6,493 bases of DNA from Porphyromonadaceae bacterium UBA2720 (GTDB lineage: Bacteria > Bacteroidota > Bacteroidia > Bacteroidales > Muribaculaceae). The stretch lies in NCBI GenBank assembly GCA_002353885.1, contig DEKO01000056.1, forward strand, positions 40,769 through 47,261, in the 5' to 3' direction. The position numbers and the translations under genes are program-made. How positions within the stretch are numbered: position 1 is the stretch's first letter; every line of letters starts with the position of its first letter. Positions 1 through 5,631 of this stretch are shown here, piece after piece. The notes under the pieces were generated by a model, which was given only the letters and a program-made list of their open reading frames with translations, was not told the DNA's origin and did not search any database.

Positions 1-184
1 CGCTGATGGCCCAGTCGTGGGGAATGTTGACGCTTTGCCAGTTAGTGCCGTCACGAGAGAACTCCCATCCGCTATTCAACGGAGTCTCGACATGCACAGC
101 GTGAAACATTTGTTTTATCATGTCCTGTGAATGCAATGCCAGGCATAAGCAAGATAGCATGCTCAATAATACAATTTTCTTCAT
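1..184 (-). CDS. Secreted glycoside hydrolase family 2 (beta-galactosidase-like), N-terminal fragment
   Basis: Reading the minus strand from the ATG at 184-182 gives 61 codons with no stop before the window edge, so only the start of the gene is present. Residues 1-19 (MKKIVLLSMLSCLCLALHS) form a signal peptide, with cleavage likely just before or after Gln20. Residues 38-61 contain NSGWEFSRDG, a Trp at 49, and then VNIPHDWAIS. This spacing of a Gly-Trp-x-Phe strand followed by V-x-[IL]-P-H-D-W is the hallmark of the N-terminal sugar-binding (jelly-roll) domain of family 2 enzymes: beta-galactosidases, beta-mannosidases and beta-glucuronidases. The catalytic barrel lies outside the window, so the substrate cannot be told; beta-galactosidase is the commonest outcome in Bacteroidales. 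It lies 44 bases downstream of the GH43 gene on the same strand, suggesting a shared glycan target, and has its own promoter at 210-240. Confidence 0.85.
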   Translation of the reverse strand, partial: MKKIVLLSMLSCLCLALHSQDMIKQMFHAVHVETPLNSGWEFSRDGTNWQSVNIPHDWAIS

Positions 185-209
185 TTCTGTTGAGTGGTAA
201 AATTTTGGG

Positions 210-240
210 CAAAGTTACATCAAAATACTTAATTGTCAAA
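210..240 (-). promoter_or_regulatory. Bacteroidota-type promoter for the GH2 gene
   Basis: On the minus strand TAACTTTG (217-210) matches the -7 box TAnnTTTG exactly, and TTTG (240-237) sits 19 bases upstream as the -33 box. Transcription would begin near 204, leaving a leader of about 20 bases before the ATG at 184. The -33 box lies inside the final codons of the GH43 gene and the -7 box in the gap, so GH2 can be transcribed without GH43. The match is seen directly; its activity is inferred. Confidence 0.7.
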
Positions 241-1686
241 ACTCTTGTAGGTGAAATGGCTGAATGTGACACTATTCTGACCGGCGGCAAGCAGACCGAT
301 GCGCAGCGACAGGAATTGACCATAGCGGTTGTGGTGCAACGAAGACACGTCCACACCTGTGGCCAAGGAATGCCAAGTCTTTCGGTGGTCTGTGCTCACA
401 GCCAACTCGATATGGTTCTCGCAGTTGACGATGCGCAGCGACAGTTTGTGACCCCAGAGGTTGGGCATGGTCTCAGTGTCGCCAGCACCATGCACCACGG
501 TCACTGTCTTGCGGTCGACCATGATGCCGGCATGGGCTTTCTCATTATAGTATAATAGCAGTCCACCAATGGCTTTTTTTGATAAATCAATGTCAATCGT
601 CGCCTCATAGTCCCTGTCATGCACGATGGTCAGCAGCCATCGGCCATCGGCAGGGGTGCTGCCCTTGCCGTCAACCGCCAGTCCGCGCCGTGACCAGTGC
701 AGCGACTGCGGGGCATATTCCTTCCACATGGTCCATTGCCACCCCAGTGTGCCGCCCGTGAAGTCGTCGTTGATGCTCGGCATCGTGGCTTGCAGGGGCA
801 GCCCCTCGCGCTGGCTGGTGCGATACCAGCCGTCGTCGGTCCACTCGATGGGCACCAGCAGCGTCTGTCGGCCCATGCTGTGGTAGCCCTTGCGGTAGGC
901 GTGATACACCATCCACCACTGTCCATCGGGCCCCTCGACCAGCGACCCATGGCCGCGTGACCACCAGGTCTCGTCGGCACTGAAGGTGTGCACGATGGGA
1001 TTGTAGGGCGAGTTCTCCCATGGCCCCGTCGGCGACTTTGACCGCGCGCTCACCACCATGTGGCTTGTGGCAGGGCCGGCTGTGCCACCTTGGGCCGATG
1101 TGAGGTAATACCAGCCGTTGTGGAAGGTCAGTTTCGGCCCTTCAAGGCAGAAGCACTCGGTCTGCCACTCGTCGGGATACTTCCAGCCGTCATAGACGTG
1201 CGTCTGTTTGCCAACGACACTCAACCCGTCAGCCGCAAGTTGCACCACATAGCCGCCCGAGGTGTGTAGCCAGCGGGTGCCGTCGGGACCAACGACATGA
1301 CCAGGGTCGATGCCCTCGATATGTAGGTCGATGGGCTGGCTCCATGGCCCACGGATGTCAGTGGACCAAATGACATAGTTGGTGCCGTTGGCGGGGTAGT
1401 AGATATAGTATTTCTCGCCATGTTTCACCAGGTCGGCCGCCCACAGGTCACCGCCGGTCTCGGGCAGCGCGCGGCCGATGGGTTGCCAGTGCAGTAGGTC
1501 GGTCGAGTGCCAGATCAGAAAGCCCGGCATGTAGACAAATGGAGAGTGTGTCATGTAGTAGTCACTACCATCGCGCAGAATGGTCGGGTCGGGATAATCG
1601 CCTGTCAATAAGGGTACTGAATGCTCTTTAGAAGATAGTAGGCAGCAAACAGAAGACAGCAAGATTGTTAAGATGAGTTTGTTCAT
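229..1686 (-). CDS. Secreted glycoside hydrolase family 43 (beta-xylosidase / alpha-L-arabinofuranosidase-like) with C-terminal beta-sandwich
   Basis: This 485-residue protein has a signal peptide (about residues 1-19, hydrophobic LILTILLSSVCCLL) and should be exported to the periplasm or cell surface. Residues 25-300 form the five-bladed propeller of family 43. All three acidic residues of the inverting mechanism can be assigned: Asp33 in YPDPT (general base), Asp127 in GIDPGHV (pKa modulator) and Glu182 in LEGPKL (general acid). Other family signs are IWHSTDLLHW (58-67), YYLTSAQGGT (193-202) and SRGHGSLVEGPDG (243-255). From about 306 (NDDF) to 482 runs a concanavalin-like sandwich of the GH43_C2 type seen in beta-xylosidases. 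The likely activity is removal of xylose or arabinose from xylan, arabinoxylan or arabinan; the exact specificity cannot be read. The start is chosen because it opens the signal peptide and lies just downstream of a -7 box. The GH2 gene follows on the same strand, as in a polysaccharide utilisation locus, although no SusC/SusD pair is visible here. Confidence 0.93.
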   Translation of the reverse strand: MNKLILTILLSSVCCLLSSKEHSVPLLTGDYPDPTILRDGSDYYMTHSPFVYMPGFLIWHSTDLLHWQPIGRALPETGGDLWAADLVKHGEKYYIYYPANGTNYVIWSTDIRGPWSQPIDLHIEGIDPGHVVGPDGTRWLHTSGGYVVQLAADGLSVVGKQTHVYDGWKYPDEWQTECFCLEGPKLTFHNGWYYLTSAQGGTAGPATSHMVVSARSKSPTGPWENSPYNPIVHTFSADETWWSRGHGSLVEGPDGQWWMVYHAYRKGYHSMGRQTLLVPIEWTDDGWYRTSQREGLPLQATMPSINDDFTGGTLGWQWTMWKEYAPQSLHWSRRGLAVDGKGSTPADGRWLLTIVHDRDYEATIDIDLSKKAIGGLLLYYNEKAHAGIMVDRKTVTVVHGAGDTETMPNLWGHKLSLRIVNCENHIELAVSTDHRKTWHSLATGVDVSSLHHNRYGQFLSLRIGLLAAGQNSVTFSHFTYKSFDN

Positions 1687-1703
1687 AAGTCATAATGTTT
1701 GTG

Positions 1704-1711
1704 CAAATATA
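1704..1711 (-). promoter_or_regulatory. Candidate -7 box for the GH43 gene
   Basis: The minus strand reads TATATTTG, a full match to TAnnTTTG, 17 bases before the GH43 start codon. No TTTG is found at the expected distance upstream (around 1731-1734 the strand reads GCCG). A -7 box without a -33 box fits a promoter that needs an activator, as glycan-degradation genes often do, but no activator site is identified. Transcription from it would leave a leader of only about 12 bases. Confidence 0.5.
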
Positions 1712-1764
1712 GGAATAAAACACTGCTCATCGGCCAGCATTTGTCGCTTTTTTTAGCAAAACTT

Positions 1765-1795
1765 TTTGTGGGTAGCCCGACTTTTTGTATTTTTG
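1765..1795 (+). promoter_or_regulatory. Bacteroidota-type promoter for the OPT transporter
   Basis: TTTG at 1765-1768 and TATTTTTG at 1788-1795 match the -33 and -7 consensus boxes with a 19-base spacer, the preferred spacing. Transcription should begin near 1801, giving a leader of about 75 bases that holds the hairpin at 1809-1837. The region is T-rich, so chance matches are easier than usual, but the spacing and position relative to the gene support it. Confidence 0.75.
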
Positions 1796-1808
1796 CGAAA
1801 ATTTTGTT

Positions 1809-1837
1809 TAGACAATCTAGCTCATCTAGTGTGTCTA
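1809..1837 (+). promoter_or_regulatory. Stem-loop in the 5' leader of the OPT transporter mRNA
   Basis: TAGACA (1809-1814) pairs with TGTCTA (1832-1837). Inside, after a 2x2 mismatch, CTAG (1817-1820) pairs with CTAG (1826-1829) around a five-base loop, CTCAT. The stem starts about 8 bases after the predicted transcription start. TCTAG also occurs three times at an exact 9-base step (1816, 1825, 1834). It is not followed by a T-run and so is not a terminator. It could protect the mRNA 5' end or be a protein or RNA binding site; no known riboswitch class is recognised. Confidence 0.5.
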
Positions 1838-1874
1838 GAACCTTTAGAATAATATAACCAAAAAACTACAATAA

Positions 1875-3839
1875 ATGGCAGAAGAAACTACTAAACCCAT
1901 TCAGGACGAGATGCGATTGCCCGACAACGCGTTCCGTCCACTCAAGGAGGGCGAGAAGTACGTACCTGTGCTGCGCCCAGAGAAAAACTATCCCGAGATT
2001 ACACCCTATTCGGTCTCGCTGGGTCTGATCATGGCGGTCATCTTCAGTGCCGCTGCGGCTTACCTGGGATTGAAGGTGGGACAGGTGTTTGAGGCGGCCA
2101 TTCCCATCGCCATCATCGCTGCCGGCATCGCCGGTGTGACCAAGCGCAAGGATTCGCTGGGCGAGAATGTGCTCATTCAGTCGATTGGCGCATCCAGCGG
2201 ACTGGTGGTGGCGGGTTCAATCTTTACACTGCCCGCACTTTATATCTTGCAGGCCAAGTATCCCGAGATCACGGTTAACTTCCTGGAGGTCTTCCTCAGC
2301 TCGGTGCTGGGCGGACTGCTGGGACTGTTGTTCTTCATCCCCTTCCGCAAGTACTTCGTGAGCGAGAAGCATGGCGAGTTCCCCTTCCCCGAGGCTACGG
2401 CTACCACACAGGTGCTCATCAGTGGCCAGAAGGGTGGCGCGCAGGCCAAGCCGCTGCTCATCGCTGGTCTGGTGGGCGGTCTGTACGACTTCATCGTCAG
2501 CACCTTCGGCTGGTGGAAAGAGGTGCTCTCGACCACAGCCATTCCGGCCCTGCAGACGCTGGCCGACAACACCAAGATGCTCTTCAAGGTCAATACCGGA
2601 GCGGCTGTGCTGGGTCTGGGCTACATCATCGGCTTGCGCTACGCATTCATCATCTTTGCCGGTAGTGCGTTCATCTGGTGGATTATTGTGCCGCTGTTTG
2701 GAGCATACGGTGCCGACATGGCCTCGCTGCCTGCCGATGACATCTTCAAGAACTATGCGCGTTACATCGGCATCGGTGGCATCGCCATGAGCGGTATCCT
2801 GGGCATCATCAAGTCGTGGGGCGTCATCAAGAGTGCTGCCGGACTGGCTGGTAAGGCCTTCGGTGGAAACTCCGAGGACGAGACCAAGGTCGAGCGTACA
2901 CAGCGCGACATCCCCATGAAGATTCTGGTGTTCGCACTGGCAGCCGCACTGCTGGTGACCTTCGTGTTCTTCTATCTCGGTGTCATCAACAACCTGATGC
3001 AGACCATCGTGGCATTTGTTGTTGTTGTTGTCATCGCTTTCCTGTTCACTACGGTGGCGGCCAACGCTATCGCTATCGTGGGTAGCAACCCTGTGAGCGG
3101 TATGACCCTGATGACCCTGATCATCGCCAGCGGCATCTTCGTCGCTGTCGGTCTGAATGGCGCACGTGGCATCATGGCATCGATGGTGATTGGTGGTGTG
3201 GTCTGCACCGCCCTGTCGATGGCTGGTGGCATGGTCACCGACCTCAAGGTCGGTTACTGGCTGGGTACAACTCCCGCCAAGCAAGAGGTCTGGAAAGGCG
3301 TGGGCACATTGCTCAGCGCGGCCACTGTGGGTGGTGTGATGATCATCCTCAACAAGACCTATGGTTTTGTCGGTGACAATGCGCTGGTGGCTCCGCAGGC
3401 CAACGCCATGGCTGCCGTTATCGACCCGCTGATGATGGGTGGTGAGACACCATGGATTCTCTACATTGTCGGTGCCATACTGGCTCTGCTGCTCAACTGG
3501 CTCAAGGTGCCGGCACTGCCATTCTCGCTGGGTATGTTCATCCCCTTGCAGCTCAACGCGCCGCTGCTCATTGGTGGCATCGTCAGCTGGTTTGTGAGCT
3601 CGCGCAGCAAGAACGAGGAGGTCAACAAAGAGCGCAACGAGCGTGGCACACTGCTGGCCAGCGGCTTCATCGCCGGTGGTGCCCTGATGGGTGTGGTCAG
3701 CGCTGCCCTGCTGTTCTTCGGCATCAAGTTTGAAAACACCATGCCCGAGACCACCCAGAACATCCTGGGCTTGGTCATGTATGCAGCCATCATCTGCTTC
3801 CTCATCGTCTTCAGCCTCAAGGCCAAGAAAGACGAGTAA
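1875..3839 (+). CDS. OPT-family (oligopeptide transporter) membrane protein
   Basis: This 654-residue protein is almost entirely hydrophobic helices after a polar N-terminus (1-43). Membrane segments are visible around 45-65, 73-88, 105-124, 136-156, 193-210, 242-275, 298-313, 348-370, 375-400, 408-425, 433-452, 475-492, 527-542, 552-574, 594-616 and 628-648, about 14-16 in all. Family signs are YSVSLGLIMAVIFSAAAAYLG (45-65), GEFPFPEATATTQVL (167-181), GSNPVSGMT (403-411) and the late segment SLGMFIPLQLNAPLLIGG (551-568). These place it in the bacterial branch of the OPT/YSL family (proton-coupled import of small peptides or metal-chelate ligands across the inner membrane); the actual substrate is not readable. 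A charged cytoplasmic-looking loop lies at 330-347. The length is normal for the family. The start follows an A-rich, Shine-Dalgarno-free leader typical of Bacteroidota. The gene has its own promoter and terminator, so it is a single-gene unit, divergent from the GH43 gene. Confidence 0.92.
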   Translation: MAEETTKPIQDEMRLPDNAFRPLKEGEKYVPVLRPEKNYPEITPYSVSLGLIMAVIFSAAAAYLGLKVGQVFEAAIPIAIIAAGIAGVTKRKDSLGENVLIQSIGASSGLVVAGSIFTLPALYILQAKYPEITVNFLEVFLSSVLGGLLGLLFFIPFRKYFVSEKHGEFPFPEATATTQVLISGQKGGAQAKPLLIAGLVGGLYDFIVSTFGWWKEVLSTTAIPALQTLADNTKMLFKVNTGAAVLGLGYIIGLRYAFIIFAGSAFIWWIIVPLFGAYGADMASLPADDIFKNYARYIGIGGIAMSGILGIIKSWGVIKSAAGLAGKAFGGNSEDETKVERTQRDIPMKILVFALAAALLVTFVFFYLGVINNLMQTIVAFVVVVVIAFLFTTVAANAIAIVGSNPVSGMTLMTLIIASGIFVAVGLNGARGIMASMVIGGVVCTALSMAGGMVTDLKVGYWLGTTPAKQEVWKGVGTLLSAATVGGVMIILNKTYGFVGDNALVAPQANAMAAVIDPLMMGGETPWILYIVGAILALLLNWLKVPALPFSLGMFIPLQLNAPLLIGGIVSWFVSSRSKNEEVNKERNERGTLLASGFIAGGALMGVVSAALLFFGIKFENTMPETTQNILGLVMYAAIICFLIVFSLKAKKDE

Positions 3840-3860
3840 CCCATTTACACTTCACTTCTG

Positions 3861-3897
3861 TGGCGCAGCAGGAATGGTTCTTGCTGCGCCAATTTTG
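3861..3897 (+). terminator. Intrinsic terminator after the OPT gene
   Basis: TGGCGCAGCA (3861-3870) and TGCTGCGCCA (3882-3891) form a perfect, GC-rich 10-base-pair stem around an 11-base loop, 21 bases after the stop codon. It is followed by the short T-rich stretch TTTTGTGTTT. The T-tract is interrupted, but the stem is strong. Confidence 0.8.
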
Positions 3898-3925
3898 TGT
3901 GTTTCAGATTTTTTTCTTACCTTTG
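3894..3925 (+). promoter_or_regulatory. Bacteroidota-type promoter for the small secreted barrel protein
   Basis: TACCTTTG (3918-3925) is a perfect -7 box and TTTG (3894-3897) a -33 box with a 20-base spacer. The predicted transcription start is near 3931, giving a leader of about 25 bases. The -33 box is part of the T-tract of the preceding terminator. Confidence 0.75.
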
Positions 3926-3955
3926 CGGCCGTACAAACCAAACAATTGATGTATT

Positions 3956-4342
3956 ATGTTCCGAAAACTATTGTTTGCCGTTATGGCAGTGACTGCCCTG
4001 GCTATGATGGGGCAGTCCTACACCGTCGGCGCCACTAAGTACCATCCTGGCATGGGAGGAGCGGGTTGGAAGACCGCTAGTGGTGCACGCATCGACAACA
4101 CAAAGCTGAAGAATTATGAAATCCGTTGGGTGGCGATTTCGCAAGACTTATTGAAAAAAGGTTTCCGCATGAACGACACCATCGAGGTGACATGCGAACG
4201 CGTGCCCAAACTCAATGGCAAGTGGGTAATCAAGGACTGCATGGGGCCACGGGTGAGAATGAAGATTGACTTCTTGCTGCCCAAGGGCGACAACTATGGC
4301 TTTACCTCACCCACTAAGGTCACCATCCGCAAGGCCAACTGA
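3956..4342 (+). CDS. Small secreted RlpA/3D-like double-psi beta-barrel protein
   Basis: This is a 128-residue protein with a signal peptide (FRKLLFAVMAVTALAMMGQS, cleavage near residue 20-21), leaving a mature domain of about 107 residues and nothing else. Two stretches point to the double-psi beta-barrel fold of RlpA, expansin-like and 3D-domain proteins: YTVGATKYHPGMGGAGWKTASG (22-43, compare the RlpA pattern G-x-A-[ST]-Y-Y then K-T-A-S-G) and WVIKDCMGPRV followed by IDFLLP (90-109). Asp47, Asp94 and Asp105 are candidates for the three Asp residues after which the 3D domain is named. Cys80 and Cys95 may form a disulphide in the periplasm. Family members cleave or bind peptidoglycan, but no SPOR or other wall-binding domain is present and activity is not shown by the sequence. 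It has its own promoter and converges on trpS. Confidence 0.7.
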   Translation: MFRKLLFAVMAVTALAMMGQSYTVGATKYHPGMGGAGWKTASGARIDNTKLKNYEIRWVAISQDLLKKGFRMNDTIEVTCERVPKLNGKWVIKDCMGPRVRMKIDFLLPKGDNYGFTSPTKVTIRKAN

Positions 4343-4355
4343 TTGAGTGGCATAG

Positions 4356-4399
4356 TCAAAAAAGTGACGTAAGTTGCAACAAACTTACGTCACTTTTAT
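4356..4399. terminator. Bidirectional terminator between the barrel-protein gene and trpS
   Basis: AAAAGTGACGTAAGTT (4360-4375) and AACTTACGTCACTTTT (4382-4397) form a perfect 16-base-pair stem with a six-base loop. On the minus strand the stem runs into six T residues, a good terminator for trpS. On the plus strand it ends in four T residues, then ATATT. It begins 17 bases after the barrel gene's stop and about 32 bases after that of trpS, so one element serves both. Confidence 0.9.
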
Positions 4400-4429
4400 A
4401 TTATGTCCTTTTGTCTTTATGTTTGTTTG

Positions 4430-5416
4430 TCACACGCGGAAGCCGATGATGCGGCGCACTTCGTCGAGTGTGGCGCGGGCGCTCTCACGGGCCACCTCGG
4501 CGCCCTCGCGGGCTATCTGGTCGAGCAACTCGGTGTTGGCGCTGTAATATTCAATCTTCTCGCGGATGGGTGCTACCACGGCGCACAGGTCGGCGGCAAT
4601 CTGCTTCTTCAGGTCGCCATAACGCAGTGTGCAGTCGTTCCACTTCTCGTCGAAGTACTGATAGGTGTCGGGCGTGCTGACGATGCGCAAGAAGGTGAAC
4701 AGATTCTCAATCACATCGGGACGCGGGCTGTTGGGCGCTTGTGGACCGCTGTCGGTCACGGCGCGCATCACTTTCTTGGTGATGGTCTTGTCATCGTCAC
4801 GCAGATAGATGCAGTTGCCTTCACTCTTGCCCATCTTGCCGCTGCCGTCCAAACCGGGAATCTTGATGGCTTGCTCGCTGAAGTAAAAGTTTTGGGGCTC
4901 AGGGAAAAACTCCACACCATAGATATTGTTGAACCGGCGGGCACACTTGCGGGCCATCTCCATGTTCTGCTCTTGATCCTTACCCACGGGCACCTTGTTG
5001 GCGCGGTGCTGCAAGATGTCGGCCGCCATCAGGGTGGGGTAGGTCAGCAGGCCGGCATTGACATTGTCGGGCTGCTTGCGGGCCTTCTCCTTGAACGTCG
5101 TGACGCGCTCCAGCTCGCCCAGATACATGTTCATGTTCAGATAGAGGTATAGCTCAATTGTCTCGCGCACATCGCTCTGCACATAGATGGGAGCCTTCTT
5201 CGGGTCGATGCCGCACGCCAGATATTCGGCCAGGATGGTGCGCGCGCTCGAGATGATGTTCTCGGGCTTGGGATGCGTGGTCAGCGAGTGCCAGTCGGCG
5301 ATGAAGAACATACATTCATATTGGTCCTGCATGGCCACAAAACTGCGCACTGCGCCGAAGTAGTTCCCCAGGTGCAGGTTACCTGTGGGACGGATTCCGC
5401 TTACAACTTTTTCCAT
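4430..5416 (-). CDS. trpS: Tryptophanyl-tRNA synthetase
   Basis: This cytoplasmic class Ic synthetase joins tryptophan to tRNA(Trp) using ATP. It has 328 residues, the usual bacterial length. The N-terminal GIRPTGNLHLGNYFGAV contains the HIGH-type ATP motif as HLGN (15-18), and GSGKMGKSEGN (191-201) contains the KMSKS motif as KMGKS. YPTLMAADIL (126-135) carries Asp133, in the position of the tryptophan-binding Asp of bacterial enzymes, followed by VPVGKDQEQ (142-150). The ATG at 5416 is chosen because it opens the conserved MEKVVSGIRPTG start and follows a promoter. An in-frame TTG at 5461 would add 15 residues, but it lies upstream of the predicted transcription start. The predicted leader is only about 17 bases, so there is no room for a T-box or attenuator in front of the gene. 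It reads as a single-gene unit. Confidence 0.97.
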   Translation of the reverse strand: MEKVVSGIRPTGNLHLGNYFGAVRSFVAMQDQYECMFFIADWHSLTTHPKPENIISSARTILAEYLACGIDPKKAPIYVQSDVRETIELYLYLNMNMYLGELERVTTFKEKARKQPDNVNAGLLTYPTLMAADILQHRANKVPVGKDQEQNMEMARKCARRFNNIYGVEFFPEPQNFYFSEQAIKIPGLDGSGKMGKSEGNCIYLRDDDKTITKKVMRAVTDSGPQAPNSPRPDVIENLFTFLRIVSTPDTYQYFDEKWNDCTLRYGDLKKQIAADLCAVVAPIREKIEYYSANTELLDQIAREGAEVARESARATLDEVRRIIGFRV

Positions 5417-5438
5417 ATCTTGTCTTGTTTTTGAGGTG

Positions 5439-5469
5439 CAAAGGTACAAAATTATTGACAAATGGCAAG
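5439..5469 (-). promoter_or_regulatory. Bacteroidota-type promoter for trpS
   Basis: On the minus strand TACCTTTG (5446-5439) is a perfect -7 box. CTTG (5469-5466), one base off TTTG, lies 19 bases upstream. Transcription would start near 5433, 17 bases before the start codon at 5416. This position supports the shorter trpS start. Confidence 0.7.
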
Positions 5470-5482
5470 TTCTTGGGCCAGA

Positions 5483-5511
5483 TTATCCATTCTGAACCTA
5501 AAAAAGGATAA
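5483..5511. repeat. Inverted repeat in the trpS / DUF3943 divergent region
   Basis: TTATCC (5483-5488) and GGATAA (5506-5511) are perfect inverted copies separated by 17 bases, so the half-sites are centred 23 bases apart, about two helical turns. It lies between the trpS -33 box and the candidate DUF3943 promoter, where an operator could act on both. The half-sites are short and AT-rich, so chance is possible. Confidence 0.3.
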
Positions 5512-5541
5512 AATGGAAATCTTTATGTCAAAAAAAATGAC

Positions 5542-5549
5542 GAACTTTG
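5542..5549 (+). promoter_or_regulatory. Weak candidate -7 box for the DUF3943 gene
   Basis: GAACTTTG differs from TAnnTTTG at one fixed position. No clean TTTG lies at the right distance; TTTA at 5522-5525 is the nearest, with a 16-base spacer. Transcription would start near 5555, leaving a leader of about 75 bases that includes the ribosome binding site. Confidence 0.4.
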
Positions 5550-5615
5550 CACCCAGCAAATGAACAGTTTACATCGACATATCGTCAGCCTTGTCCCCCC
5601 GGTGCCAGAGCAGGT

Positions 5616-5622
5616 AGGGAGG
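5616..5622 (+). promoter_or_regulatory. Shine-Dalgarno sequence deciding the DUF3943 start
   Basis: AGGGAGG, containing a full GGAGG complement to the 16S rRNA tail, ends 9 bases before the ATG at 5632. No other gene in the window has one, as expected for Bacteroidota. It selects 5632 over the in-frame ATG at 5560. A run of six C residues at 5595-5600 could pair with GGGAGG (5617-5622) in five of six positions and hide it. Confidence 0.6.
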
Positions 5623-5631
5623 TTTGGGTCA

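Noticed and set aside
127..555. 142-codon open frame on the plus strand over the GH2/GH43 junction
   Set aside because: It runs antisense through two real gene ends and the promoter at 210-240, with no signal, motif or promoter of its own.
3018..3032. GTT repeat (four GTT and one GTC) coding for five valines in the OPT gene
   Set aside because: It is a short triplet run inside a membrane helix; length changes would keep the frame, so it is not a phase-variation tract.
2217..3284. Long open frame (355 codons) on the minus strand inside the OPT gene
   Set aside because: It lies fully antisense to a clearly recognised transporter. Its product is very rich in Asp, His, Gln and Thr with no domain, as expected from the reverse of a Val/Ile/Ala/Gly-rich membrane gene.
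4403..5152. 249-codon open frame on the plus strand across trpS
   Set aside because: It is antisense to trpS and crosses its stop region. The product is a Leu/Val/His-rich string with no recognisable motif; it arises from trpS codon bias.
5417..5461. N-terminal extension of trpS from the in-frame TTG at 5461
   Set aside because: The added residues match nothing conserved, TTG is a poor start, and the predicted transcription start (near 5433) lies downstream of it.
5601..5622. Resemblance of GGTGCCAGAGCAGGTAGGGA to the 3' end of a TPP riboswitch (TGCCAGCGTAGGGA)
   Set aside because: There are five extra bases in the middle, the CTGAGA and ACCTGAT core segments are missing, and the following gene has no thiamine link.
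5560..5631. N-terminal extension of the DUF3943 protein from the ATG at 5560
   Set aside because: It would put 24 residues with two prolines and several charges ahead of an excellent signal peptide, and the ATG at 5632 has the ribosome binding site.
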